In this document: in pieces, positions 30,493-41,437 of the stretch
Layout: each line of letters opens with the position of its first letter
Numbering within the stretch: position 1 is the first letter of the stretch
Source: Gallionellaceae bacterium
GTDB lineage: Bacteria > Pseudomonadota > Gammaproteobacteria > Burkholderiales > Thiobacillaceae
DNA length: 64,000 nucleotides
Direction of reading: 5' to 3'
NCBI GenBank assembly: GCA_028714735.1
Contig: JAQTLU010000011.1
Coordinates: 29,378 to 93,377, forward strand
Translations under genes and position numbers: made by a program
The notes under the pieces: generated by a model
Told to the model about the DNA's origin: nothing
What the model saw: the letters and a program-made list of their open reading frames with translations, nothing else
Databases searched by the model: none

Positions 30493-30813
30493 ATGAGTAT
30501 CAATCTGAAAACGCTTTCCATCGCCGAACTGAAATCCTTGCAGAAGGCCATCGTCGATGAAATCGATTCACGCGGCAAGGAAGAGCGGCAAAAGCTGGTG
30601 CAGGAATTCCGCGACAAGGCCAAGGCACTGGGGACCAGCCTGGAAGAATTGTTGACCGAGCAAAAAGGCAAGGTCCGCGTCTCCGGCAAGGTAGCGGCCA
30701 AGTATGCCAATCCGGCCAATCCGGAGCAGACCTGGACCGGCCGTGGCAAGCGGCCTCTCTGGGTTGGCGAGTGCCTCGCCAACGGCAAGACGCTGGATGA
30801 TCTGAAGGTCTGA
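30493..30813 (+). CDS. hns: H-NS family nucleoid protein
   Basis: A 106-residue histone-like silencer. The N-terminal half is a charged helical oligomerisation domain ('IAELKSLQKAIVDEIDSRGKEERQ'). The C-terminal DNA-binding motif reads 'YANPANPEQTWTGRGKRPLWV', the betaproteobacterial form, with the TGRGKRP loop that enters the AT-rich minor groove. The protein is shorter than the E. coli H-NS, as is usual for this group. It has its own promoter candidate and a strong terminator directly downstream, so it is probably monocistronic. It is likely to silence AT-rich or foreign DNA. Confidence 0.95.
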   Translation: MSINLKTLSIAELKSLQKAIVDEIDSRGKEERQKLVQEFRDKAKALGTSLEELLTEQKGKVRVSGKVAAKYANPANPEQTWTGRGKRPLWVGECLANGKTLDDLKV

Positions 30814-30835
30814 CAAACCGGGATTTTCACCAGAT

Positions 30836-30884
30836 AAAACCGGGCGCGTTTCGGCTAAACTAGCCGGCAATGCGCCCGGTTTTT
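30836..30884 (+). terminator. Nested intrinsic terminator of hns overlapping the next start codon
   Basis: AAAACCGGGCGC at 30836-30847 pairs perfectly with GCGCCCGGTTTT at 30872-30883, followed by T. A second perfect stem, CGGCTA / TAGCCG (30852-30857 with 30861-30866), sits inside the loop. The 3' arm begins at the G of the next gene's ATG (30870-30872). Confidence 0.8.
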
Positions 30885-32939
30885 CTATATCCGCTTTTAT
30901 TCCTTTTGTCGGCCTGTTCCGGACCGGTAAACAATCCCTATCCCGCGGCCGAGCGCGGCCAGCAGATACTCTATTCGGCGTTCAGCGAACGCCCCAAGCA
31001 CCTCGATCCGGCGCGTTCCTATGCCTCCAACGAGACGGTGTTTCTGGGCCAGGTTTATGAGCCGCCACTGCAATACCATTACCTGAAGCGGCCCTATGAG
31101 CTGATCCCGCTGACCGCGCTTGCCGTGCCGAAGCCGCTTTATTTCGACGCCGCCGGCAAGGCGTTGGCGCCCGACACCCCGGCCGCAGGTATCGCCGAGA
31201 GCGTATATGAGATCCATCTCCGGCCGGGCATCCGTTACCAGCCCCATGCCGCCTTGGCCGCCAGCCGCGAGTTGACCGCCGACGACTATGTCTACCAGAT
31301 CAAGCGGTTGGCCCATCCGGCACTGCATTCACCGATCTACGGACTGATGGCGGACTACATCGTCGGTCTGCGCGACCTCGGCAGCGAACTGGACATGGCG
31401 GCGAAGCGGCAAAAGGGCTGGCTCGACCTGCGCCGTTTTCCCCTGGCCGGCGCGGTGGCGGTGGACCGCTATACCTATCGCATCCGGATCAAGGGCAAGT
31501 ATCCCCAGTTCGTCTATTGGCTGGCCATGCCGTTCTTCGCCCCGGTGCCCTGGGAGATCGATGCCTGGTACGGCCGGCCCGGCATGGCCGAGAACAACCA
31601 GACCCTGGATGTCTGGCCGGTCGGCACCGGTCCGTACATGATGACCGTGCACCAGCCCAACCGGCAGATCCGTCTGGTGCGTAATCCCAATTTCCGTGGC
31701 GAGCCGTATCCCGCTGATGGCGAGCCGGGTGACAGGGCGGCGGGCCTGCTCGCGGATGCCGGCAAGACCATGCCGTTCATCGATCAGGCGGTGTACAGCA
31801 TGGAATCGGAAACCATCCCGTACTGGAACAAGTTCCTGCAGGGCTGGTACGACGCCTCGGGCATCAGCTCGGACAGCTTCGACCAGGCCGTGCGCACTGG
31901 TACCGGTGGCGAAACCGAACTGACGCCGGAGATGCTGGAGAAGGGCATCGCCCTGAAGACCTCGGTGGCGGCGACCTCGTTCTACACCGGTTTCAACATG
32001 CTCGATCCGGTGGTCGGCGGCCTCGACGAGAAGCATCGCAAGCTGCGCCAGGCCCTGGCCATCGCCCTCGACGTCGAGGAATACATCGCCATCTTCGCCA
32101 ATGGCCGCGGCATCCCGGCCCAGGGGCCGCTGCCGCCCGGCCTGTTCGGCTACCGGGACGGCAAGGCCGGGATCAACCCGGTGGTCTACGACTGGGTCGA
32201 CGGCAAGCCGAAACGCAAGGCCGTCGCCGAGGCGAAACGCCTGCTTGCCGAGGCCGGCTGGCCGGGCGGCCGCGATGCCGTCACCGGCAAGCCGCTGGTG
32301 CTCAACTTCGACACCGCCGCCCGCGGCCCCGACGACAAGGCGCGCCTGGACTGGCTGCGCAAGCAGTTCAAGAAGCTCGATATCGAGCTGGTGATCCGGG
32401 GCACCGACTACAACCGCTTTCAGGACAAGATGCGCGAGGGTACCGAGCAGATCTTCGAATGGGGCTGGAATGCCGATTACCCCGATCCGGAGAACTTCCT
32501 GTTCCTGCTCTACGGCCCGAACCGCAAGGTCGGCTCCGGTGGCGAGAACGTCGCCAACTACGTCAATCCTGAATTCGACCGCCTGTTCGTGCAGATGAAG
32601 GACATGGCCAACGGCCCCGGGCGCCAGGAGGTGATCGACCGCATGGTGACGATGCTGCGTGCGGACTCGCCCTGGCTGTTCGGCTTCCATCCCAAGGACT
32701 ATGTGCTCCATCATGCCTGGCTGCAGAATGTGAAGCCCAACCTGATGGCCAACAACGGCTTGAAATACCGTCGCATCGACCCTGTGGCCCGCGAAACGGC
32801 GCGAGCGGCCTGGAATCGTCCGCACTGGGCCGGGCCGTTGCTGGCCGTCCTGGTCCTGATCCTGGTCCTGGTGCCGGCCTGGCGGGCCTATCGAAGGAGC
32901 CAGGAAGCGACCGTGTTCAATGAGGGACGGGCACGATGA
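30870..32939 (+). CDS. Peptide ABC transporter, substrate-binding lipoprotein (family 5)
   Basis: A 689-residue extracytoplasmic solute-binding protein of family 5, the oligopeptide/dipeptide type. A signal peptide ends in the lipobox LLSAC. The binding domains run to about residue 640 ('SERPKHLDPARSYASNETVF' near the start, 'EWGWNADYPDPENFLFLLYG' near the end). Unusually, a strongly hydrophobic helix follows at about 653-675 ('LLAVLVLILVLVPAW') with a positive tail, so the protein may be anchored at both ends. The start codon lies in the hns terminator and has no clear ribosome site. The order binding protein-permease-permease-double ATPase matches yejABEF. Confidence 0.9.
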   Translation: MRPVFLYPLLFLLSACSGPVNNPYPAAERGQQILYSAFSERPKHLDPARSYASNETVFLGQVYEPPLQYHYLKRPYELIPLTALAVPKPLYFDAAGKALAPDTPAAGIAESVYEIHLRPGIRYQPHAALAASRELTADDYVYQIKRLAHPALHSPIYGLMADYIVGLRDLGSELDMAAKRQKGWLDLRRFPLAGAVAVDRYTYRIRIKGKYPQFVYWLAMPFFAPVPWEIDAWYGRPGMAENNQTLDVWPVGTGPYMMTVHQPNRQIRLVRNPNFRGEPYPADGEPGDRAAGLLADAGKTMPFIDQAVYSMESETIPYWNKFLQGWYDASGISSDSFDQAVRTGTGGETELTPEMLEKGIALKTSVAATSFYTGFNMLDPVVGGLDEKHRKLRQALAIALDVEEYIAIFANGRGIPAQGPLPPGLFGYRDGKAGINPVVYDWVDGKPKRKAVAEAKRLLAEAGWPGGRDAVTGKPLVLNFDTAARGPDDKARLDWLRKQFKKLDIELVIRGTDYNRFQDKMREGTEQIFEWGWNADYPDPENFLFLLYGPNRKVGSGGENVANYVNPEFDRLFVQMKDMANGPGRQEVIDRMVTMLRADSPWLFGFHPKDYVLHHAWLQNVKPNLMANNGLKYRRIDPVARETARAAWNRPHWAGPLLAVLVLILVLVPAWRAYRRSQEATVFNEGRAR

Positions 32940-33913
32940 CCGCCTACCTGCTGCGCCGCCTGCTTTATGCCGTGCCGATCCTGATCGGCGTCAACCTGCT
33001 CACCTTCGCCCTGTTCTTCCTGGTCAACACCCCCGACGACATGGCCCGTCTGCACCTGGGCGTCAAGCGGGTGACCCCGGAGGCGGTGGTGAAATGGAAG
33101 GCCGAGCGCGGCTACGACAAGCCGCTCCTGGTCAACGCCGGAGCGGCCGGGCTGGCCAAGGTCAGCGATACCATCTTCTTCGAGAAATCGCTGGCCATGT
33201 TCGCCTTCGAGTTCGGCGCCTCCGACGACGGCCGCGATATCGCCGAGGCGATCCGGACCCGGATGTGGCCCAGCCTGGCGATCGCCCTGCCGACCTTCGT
33301 CATCGGCCTGCTGGTCAATATCACGGTCGCCCTGATCCTGCTGTTCTTCAGGCGCACCTATGTCGAGTGGACCGGGGTGGTGGCGCTGGTAGCCATGATG
33401 TCGGTGTCCGGGCTGTTCTACATCATCGGCGGCCAGTTCCTGTTCGCCAAGGTCTGGCAGCTGGCGCCGATCTCCGGCTACCAGGACGGCATCAACGCCG
33501 CCCGCTTCGTCTGGCTGCCGATCCTGATCGGCGTGGTCGGCGGCATCGGCGCCGGTGCGCGCTGGTACCGCACCCTGTTCCTGGAGGAGGCCGGCAAGGA
33601 TTACGTCCGCACCGCGCGCGCCAAGGGTCTGACCGAGACCCGGGTGCTGTTCCGCCACATCCTGAAGAACGGCATGGTGCCGATCCTGACCGGGGCGGTG
33701 GCGGTGTTCCCGCTGCTGTTCATGGGCAGCCTGATCATGGAATCGTTCTTCGGCATCCCCGGGCTCGGCAGCTACACCATCGACGCCATCAACGCCCAGG
33801 ACTTCGCCATCGTCCGCGCCATGGTGTTCCTGGGCGCCGTGCTGTACATCGCCGGCCTGATCCTGACCGACGTGTCGTACACCCTGGTCGACCCCCGGGT
33901 GAGGTTGCAATGA
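32936..33913 (+). CDS. Peptide ABC transporter permease (DppB/YejB-like)
   Basis: A 325-residue inner-membrane permease with about six helices, starting MTAYLLRRLLYAVPILIGVNLLTF, the classic opening of the DppB/OppB family. The EAA loop that contacts the ATPase is visible as 'DYVRTARAKGLTETRVLFRHILKN'. Its ATG overlaps the stop of the binding-protein gene by 4 bases. The C-terminus 'SYTLVDPRVRL' is typical. It works with the next permease and the double ATPase. Confidence 0.92.
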   Translation: MTAYLLRRLLYAVPILIGVNLLTFALFFLVNTPDDMARLHLGVKRVTPEAVVKWKAERGYDKPLLVNAGAAGLAKVSDTIFFEKSLAMFAFEFGASDDGRDIAEAIRTRMWPSLAIALPTFVIGLLVNITVALILLFFRRTYVEWTGVVALVAMMSVSGLFYIIGGQFLFAKVWQLAPISGYQDGINAARFVWLPILIGVVGGIGAGARWYRTLFLEEAGKDYVRTARAKGLTETRVLFRHILKNGMVPILTGAVAVFPLLFMGSLIMESFFGIPGLGSYTIDAINAQDFAIVRAMVFLGAVLYIAGLILTDVSYTLVDPRVRLQ

Positions 33914-33932
33914 AGATATCGGCGAGGTTGCA

Positions 33933-35296
33933 ATGATGCCGGTGCTGCTCTGGACCGATGGCCTGATCTTCCTGCTGGTGGCGGGGCTGGCTGGATTCGT
34001 CTTCGTCGTGCGCCGGCATGAGCACCTGGCGGCGCCCTGGCGCCGGGTTGCTGGCGACCCAGTCGGCATGGCGGCCGCTGTGCTGCTGCTGTGCTTCACC
34101 GGTATCGCGGTGCTCGATTCGCTGCATTTCCGGCCGGCCCTGCCAGCGGGGCCCGGGGGGGATAAACTCGGCGGCGAGATCCAGTATGCCCCCGAGGTGA
34201 AAAGCCTGCTCGATCGCGCCCTGGCCCCGCTGATCGAGCATCAGGAGAAGAGCTATTCGGCGCCCTTCGCCAGCCGTCTGTTTATCCGCGAGGCGATCAC
34301 CCTGGCGGACGGCCGCACGGTGCGTGATTTCCCTAGATTGCAATACGGCGGCGCGGCCCTGGCCGATCCGGATGCCGGGCGGGCTGGCGACATCCTAGTC
34401 CGGGCGGCGGCCGGTCTGGCCGGTGGTCTGGCGGTCTGGCTGCTCCTGGCCTGGGCGCTGCGTCGGCCGCTGCGCCGGAGCGCCGCGCGCGGGACCATCC
34501 TGTACACCTTGCTGGCGGTCTGCCTGATCGTCGGTGCGCTGGCCGCGCTGGCCCCGCACTACCATGTCTTCGGCACCGACAAGGTCGGCCAGGATGTCCT
34601 CTATGCCACCCTCAAGAGCATCCGCACCGGGGTGCTGATTGGCGCCCTGACCACGCTAATTACCCTGCCGCTGGCCATCGGCCTGGGCGTCTCGGCGGGC
34701 TATTTCGGCGGTCGGGTCGACGATGTCGTGCAGTACCTGTACACCACCCTGAACGCCATCCCCGGCGTGCTCCTGATCGCTGCCGCCGTGCTGATGATGC
34801 AGACCCAGCTGGAAACCCATCCGGACTGGTTCGAAACCGGCGCCGAGCGGGCCGACCTGCGCCTGCTGTTCCTCTGCATGATCCTCGGCATGACCAACTG
34901 GACCGGCCTGGCCCGGCTGCTCCGGGGCGAGACGCTGAAGGTGCGCGAGCTCGACTATGTGGTGGCGGCGCGGGCATTCGGGGTGTCGAACACCCGCATC
35001 CTGCTGCGCCACATCCTGCCCAACGTGCAGCACATCGTCCTGATCTCGGTGGTGATGGATTTTTCCGGCCTGGTCTTGGCCGAGGCGGTGCTGTCCTACG
35101 TCGGGGTCGGCGTCGACCCGGGCATGATGAGCTTCGGCAACATGATCAACGGCGCCCGCCTGGAACTGGCCCGCGAGCCGGTGGTCTGGTGGCAGCTGGT
35201 GGCGGCCTTCGCCTTCATGTTCGTGCTGGTGCTGTCGGCCAACCTGTTCGCCGACAGCGTGCGCGACGCCCTCGATCCGCGCAGCCGGGGCCGCTC

Positions 35297-35300
<4 letters not shown>
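33933..35300 (+). CDS. Peptide ABC transporter permease (DppC/YejE-like) with N-terminal extension
   Basis: A 455-residue permease, over 100 residues longer than usual. The standard DppC-like part begins about residue 190 ('FGTDKVGQDVLYATLKSIRTGVLIG') and carries the EAA loop 'DYVVAARAFGVSNTRILLRHILPN'. Ahead of it are extra helices near 10-25, 45-65 and 150-170, with a periplasmic stretch between the second and third; YejE-type proteins have related extensions. Two ATG codons, 33933 and 33936, are possible starts. The upstream gap holds a 13-bp duplication that creates an eight-codon frame (33910-33936). The stop overlaps the ATPase start by 4 bases. Confidence 0.88.
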
Positions 35301-37113
<1,813 letters not shown>

Positions 37114-37117
<4 letters not shown>

Positions 37118-38490
37118 CTGTCGTAGGGGATATGGATCTTGGTGCCCGGCCGCAGCACCCTCAGGGCGCCGTTGTATTCCCGGATATCGGCCACCGTGAC
37201 CTTGTAGTGCTTGGCCAGCGCGATCAGGGTGTCGCCGCGGCGCACGGTATGAGTGCGCACGCTGGCCCGCGCCGTCTTCCGTGCTTTCGTGGCGTGGGCG
37301 GCATGCCGGGTGGTTTTTTCAGCGGCGACGGGTACGCTGGCCTGCGCGACCCGGGTCCTCGCGGCGGGCGGCAGCATCAGCGTTTGTGCCTGGGCGATCT
37401 TGCCGCGTTTGACGCTGAGCGGATTGTGGTCCTTGAGCCACTGGACGGTGACATCGTAGCGGTCGGCGATCCTGCTCAGCAATTCGCCCTTGCTGGCGCT
37501 ATAACTGCGCAGGCGGATGCGCTGGCTTTCGGCGGCGTCGAAATTGGCCCGGAAGGTATCCAGCTTGTCCCATGGCAGGAGCAGATTGTCCTGCGATTCG
37601 GCATAGATGACGTCGCGCCGGAAACCGGGATTGAGGGACAGCAACTCATCCATGTCGATCCCGGCCAGGCGGGCCGCGGTCTTCGCCTCGATCGGGTAGG
37701 GCAGGCTGACCTGCTGGAAGTACGGCTGGTTGGGCAAGGCATCCAGGCTCATGCCGTAGCGCTCCGGCTCCCGCACCAGATTGCGCACGGCCAGCAGGCG
37801 GGGGACATAATTGCGGGTCTCGGACGGCAGGTTGAGACTGAGGTAGTCGGTCGGCTGGCCCTTGGCCTGGTTGCGGGCGATGGCCCGGCTGACGCAGCCC
37901 TCGCCGCAGTTATAGGCGGCCAGGGCGAGATCCCAGCTGCCGAACATGTCGTGCAGCTTTTCCAGGTAATCGAGCGCGGCTTCGGTGGCGGTCACCACGT
38001 CACGGCGGCCGTCATACCAGCCGTTCTGCTTGAGGCCGAAGACCTTGCCGGTGGAGGGGATGAATTGCCAGATGCCGGAGGCGTTGGCCGGGGAGAGCGC
38101 ATGGGGGTTGTAGGCCGATTCGACCACCGGCAGCAGGGCGATCTCCGCCGGCATGCCGCGCGCCTCGACTTCTTCGACGATGTGGAAGAGATAGAGCCGC
38201 GCACGCTTGAAGGCCGTGTCCAGGTAGGCCGGACGGTTGATGAACCAGTTCTCCTGTGCCTGGACCAGCGGGGTGTCCAGATCAGGCATCTTCATGCCGG
38301 CGCGCAGGCGTTGCCAGAGATCGACTTCGGCTTGGGTCTCCCTAGCGGCGGCTGGGATGACTGGGTTGTCATAACTGATCGAGGCGCTCATCTGCATGAG
38401 CTTGGCGTCGGCGACGGGGTCGGCAACCGAGGCAAGTGGGAACAGGAACAGGCTGGCCAGCAGCAGGAGGGAGAGGTGTTTGGCGCTCAA
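37114..38490 (-). CDS. mltD: Membrane-bound lytic murein transglycosylase D
   Basis: Cleaves peptidoglycan glycan strands with formation of anhydromuramic acid. It has 458 residues. The signal peptide is MSAKHLSLLLLASLFLFPLASVA without a clear lipobox cysteine. The SLT domain lies at about 95-230, with the catalytic glutamate in 'LPVVESAYNPHALS' and 'ASGIWQFIPSTGKVFGL'. Two LysM peptidoglycan-binding motifs follow, near 325-375 ('SASKGELLSRIADRYDVTVQ') and at the C-terminus ('HTVRRGDTLIALAKHYKVTV'). It follows gloB on the same strand, as in E. coli. Confidence 0.93.
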
Positions 38491-38613
38491 TTCGGCGGTG
38501 GCAAGCGGCTTGGGGCCTAGTCCATCGTGGTAGTTGGGCTATTCTAAGGCCTGAACGGCTAATTAACAAACCAATAAAATCAATGAATTAATAAACCTGC
38601 TTGAGGCTGCTTG

Positions 38614-39387
38614 TTACCCGAAACGGTCTTTTAACGCCCTCAAGGCGACAAAAACATCGCTGCCGTCATGGCATTTGTCCTGGCCGGTCAGTACGGCCAG
38701 GTTGCTCTGAACCTTGGCGTCATGGCAGCGCAGGAAGGGGTTGTAGGCCAATTCGTCGGCCAGGCGGGTCGGCAAGGTGGGCCGTCCGTTCTGCCGCAGT
38801 GCCCGGGCCTGGTCCCGCCAGGCCGCCAAGTCGGGATTGTCCGGGTCGACGGTGAGTGCGAAGCGGATGTTGTCGAGGGTGTATTCGTGGGCGCAGCAGA
38901 CCAGGGTGTCGGGAGGGAGGCCGGCCAGGCGGGTCAGGCTCTTGTGCAAGGCTTCCGGCGTGCTGCCGAATACCTTGCCGCAACCGCAGGAGAACAGGGT
39001 ATCGCCGCAGAACAGCCAGCCATGGCCGAAATAGGCAATGTGTCCCGGGGTGTGGCCTGGGATGGCCAGCACGGCAAAACGCAATCCGAGTTCGGCAATG
39101 ACACATACAGTGCCCTCGTTTACCGGCCTGGTCAGGCCGGGTATGCGATCCTGGGCCACCCCGTAGACCTGGGTGTCGGGGTAGTGTGCGAGGATATCCA
39201 GGATGCCGCCGGTGTGGTCGCCATGGTGGTGGGTGACCAGTATTGCTGCCGGTCGCATGCGCCGTACCTTCAGCCAAGTTAAAATAGGCTCGGCTTCGCC
39301 AGGGTCGACGAACAGGGCGGACTGGCCGTCATGGACGGTCCAGATATAGTTGTCCTCGAAGGCGAGGATGGGTTCGAGTTGTTGCAT
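38614..39387 (-). CDS. gloB: Hydroxyacylglutathione hydrolase (glyoxalase II)
   Basis: Zinc enzyme that hydrolyses S-lactoylglutathione in methylglyoxal detoxification. It has 257 residues with the start at MQQLEPILAFEDNYIW (39387), the conserved N-terminus. The metal-binding motif THHHGDHTGG is intact, with further ligands in 'PGHTPGHIAYF', 'FCGDTLF' and 'CAHEYTLDNIRFAL'. The C-terminal glutathione-binding domain ends with 'VFVALRALKDRFG'. It is divergent from the methyltransferase gene and lies upstream of mltD, a gene order shared with gammaproteobacteria. Confidence 0.96.
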   Translation of the reverse strand: MQQLEPILAFEDNYIWTVHDGQSALFVDPGEAEPILTWLKVRRMRPAAILVTHHHGDHTGGILDILAHYPDTQVYGVAQDRIPGLTRPVNEGTVCVIAELGLRFAVLAIPGHTPGHIAYFGHGWLFCGDTLFSCGCGKVFGSTPEALHKSLTRLAGLPPDTLVCCAHEYTLDNIRFALTVDPDNPDLAAWRDQARALRQNGRPTLPTRLADELAYNPFLRCHDAKVQSNLAVLTGQDKCHDGSDVFVALRALKDRFG

Positions 39388-39412
39388 GAGTTGAATGATA
39401 GGACGCCCCCGC

Positions 39413-40123
39413 ATGACGGAAAACTGGTTTAACTCGGATATCGGGCGCTACGTGCGGGAGCGCGAGCTGGCCTGGTTCGATGCCACCAGTGCCGATATCT
39501 TTGGTTTCAATGCCTTGCAGGTGGGCCAGTGTCATGTCGATTTTTTGAGTGCCAACCGGATGCCGTTCCGCTTCGCCACCTCGGTGACCGATGGCGTCAT
39601 GCATGCCCGGCCGGAGGAATTGCCGATTGCCGAGCAGAGTATCGATCTGGTGGCGTTGCCGCACGTGCTCGAGTTTTCGCCCAATCCGCATCAGTTGCTG
39701 CGAGAGGTGGAACGGGTGTTGCGCCCGGAGGGGCGCCTGCTGCTGGCCGGGTTCAACCCACTCAGCCTGTGGGGACTGAAGCGGGCGCTGGGGACCCGCC
39801 AGGCCTATCCCTGGAATGGCCGTTTCCTGCACCTGAACCGGATCAAGGACTGGTTGTCCCTGCTCGGCTTTGAATTGTTGTCGGGACGGATGATCTGTTA
39901 CGCCCCGCCGGTGAACCGGACGACCTGGCTGCGGCGTTTCCGCTTCATGGAGGCGGCCGGCGACCGTTGGTGGGCTCTCGGCGGCGGCGTCTACCTGTTG
40001 CACGCGGTCAAGCGGGTCCGCGGCATGCGCCTGATCGCACCGCGCTGGGAAGACAAGTGGCTGGTCAAGCCGGTCCTGGTGCCGCCCAGCAATCGCATCA
40101 TCAACAATAAAGAGCAGCAATGA
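39413..40123 (+). CDS. SAM-dependent methyltransferase, YafS-like
   Basis: A 236-residue class I methyltransferase of the Methyltransf_11 type. I start it at ATG 39413 ([14 protein letters not shown]), which has AGGA about 8 bases upstream; an in-frame ATG at 39395 is possible. The SAM fold is partly degenerate: the motif IV-like segment is '[23 protein letters not shown]' and the post-motif is '[14 protein letters not shown]', but the glycine-rich motif I is not obvious. Its place between gloB and rnhA matches E. coli yafS, whose substrate is unknown. It overlaps rnhA by 4 bases. Confidence 0.85.
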   Translation: MTENWFNSDIGRYVRERELAWFDATSADIFGFNALQVGQCHVDFLSANRMPFRFATSVTDGVMHARPEELPIAEQSIDLVALPHVLEFSPNPHQLLREVERVLRPEGRLLLAGFNPLSLWGLKRALGTRQAYPWNGRFLHLNRIKDWLSLLGFELLSGRMICYAPPVNRTTWLRRFRFMEAAGDRWWALGGGVYLLHAVKRVRGMRLIAPRWEDKWLVKPVLVPPSNRIINNKEQQ

Positions 40124-40575
40124 ACGAAGTTAAGGACGACTGGGTGGACCTGTATAGCGACGGCGCCTGCAAAGGCAATCCGGGCATGGGCGGCTGGGGT
40201 GTGCTGATGCGTTTCGGCGACCGCGAAAAAACCTTGTGCGGCGGCGAGCCGGAGACCACCAACAACCGGATGGAACTCACCGCGGTGATCGAGGGGCTGC
40301 GCAGCCTGAACCGGACTTGCCGGGTCCGGGTTCATACCGACTCCCAATATGTCCAGAAGGGTATTCAGGAATGGGTCGGGAACTGGAAACGCAAGGGCTG
40401 GAAGACCAGCGCCGGCCAGCCGGTGAAGAATCGCGACCTGTGGGAGACCCTGGATGGCCTGGCCGCAGAGCACCATGTCGAATGGCATTGGGTGCGCGGC
40501 CATGCCGGGCACCCGGAAAACGAGCGTGCCGATGCCCTGGCCAATGAGGGCGTCGAGAAAACGCGGCGGGGATAA
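40120..40575 (+). CDS. rnhA: Ribonuclease HI
   Basis: Degrades the RNA strand of RNA-DNA hybrids, removing R-loops and primers. It has 151 residues. The catalytic acids are in '[13 protein letters not shown]', '[13 protein letters not shown]' (glutamate), '[12 protein letters not shown]' and 'NERADALAN'. The basic handle region '[21 protein letters not shown]' is present, so this is the full-length type I enzyme. The ATG overlaps the methyltransferase stop (ATGA). dnaQ follows 32 bases on, as in many proteobacteria. Confidence 0.97.
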   Translation: MNEVKDDWVDLYSDGACKGNPGMGGWGVLMRFGDREKTLCGGEPETTNNRMELTAVIEGLRSLNRTCRVRVHTDSQYVQKGIQEWVGNWKRKGWKTSAGQPVKNRDLWETLDGLAAEHHVEWHWVRGHAGHPENERADALANEGVEKTRRG

Positions 40576-40607
40576 GGTCCTATGTCAGTAGAAAATAGGC
40601 GCTAAAA

Positions 40608-41291
40608 ATGCGCAGGATCGTACTGGATACCGAAACCACCGGCCTCAATCCCGGCCAGGGCCACCGGGTGGTCGAGATTGGCGCGGTGGAAGTGGTCAAC
40701 CGGCGGGTGACCGGACGGACCTTCCACACCTATCTGAACCCGGACCGCGAGATCGATGCCGGGGCCGCCGAGGTGCATGGCCTGACCGCCGATTTTCTTG
40801 CCGACAAGCCGCATTTTCCGGATGTGGTGGCGGAGTTTCTCGACTACATTGCCGACGCCGAACTGGTCATCCACAATGCGCCGTTCGATGTCGGCTTCCT
40901 GAATTCCGAATTGCGCCGCCTCGATGGCGACGATGACCTGCTCCGCCATTGCCAGGGCGTGCTCGATACCCTGAAGATGGCCAAGGAGATGCATCCGGGC
41001 CAGAAAAACAACCTCGATGCGCTCTGTCGGCGCTATGAAGTGGACAACTCGGGCCGGGCCTATCACGGCGCCCTGCTGGACGCCCAACTGCTGGCCGAGG
41101 TGTATCTGGCCATGACGCGCGGCCAGGACAGCCTCGCCATCGAGTCATTCCTGACCCCGCCGCCGCAGTCGCGCCAGATCGGCATACAGGTGGGGATCAG
41201 GGTGTTGCCGGCCAGCGTGGATGAACGGGCCGAACATCAGGCGTATCTGGACGCGATGGCCCGGGACAGTGGCAAGACACTGGCTTGGTAA
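40608..41291 (+). CDS. dnaQ: DNA polymerase III epsilon subunit (3'-5' proofreading exonuclease)
   Basis: Proofreading subunit of the replicative polymerase, 227 residues. Exo I is 'IVLDTETTGLNP', with the two metal-binding acids; Exo II is 'ELVIHNAPFDVGFLNSEL'; Exo III is 'HGALLDAQLLAEVYLAM', giving the DEDDh set. The C-terminal 40 residues are the flexible tail that binds the alpha subunit. Gene order with rnhA is the classic one. Confidence 0.95.
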   Translation: MRRIVLDTETTGLNPGQGHRVVEIGAVEVVNRRVTGRTFHTYLNPDREIDAGAAEVHGLTADFLADKPHFPDVVAEFLDYIADAELVIHNAPFDVGFLNSELRRLDGDDDLLRHCQGVLDTLKMAKEMHPGQKNNLDALCRRYEVDNSGRAYHGALLDAQLLAEVYLAMTRGQDSLAIESFLTPPPQSRQIGIQVGIRVLPASVDERAEHQAYLDAMARDSGKTLAW

Positions 41292-41437
41292 GCTGCTGCG
41301 GAGGGGCCATTTCGCAACTGTTCCAGCGTCGATGGTGTAGATTCAACAGATAGAAATAGTACGTATCCCCCTATGCAGGGGATGCCTGCCCGGTAGATAA
41401 AGGCCGGAGCAAGATCACACATGACAGGAGAGGCTTA

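Noticed and set aside
41292-41437. A possible riboswitch before the periplasmic binding-protein gene
   Set aside because: There is only one 6-bp stem (ATCCCC/GGGGAT) and a short CCGG pairing; no known riboswitch core is recognised.
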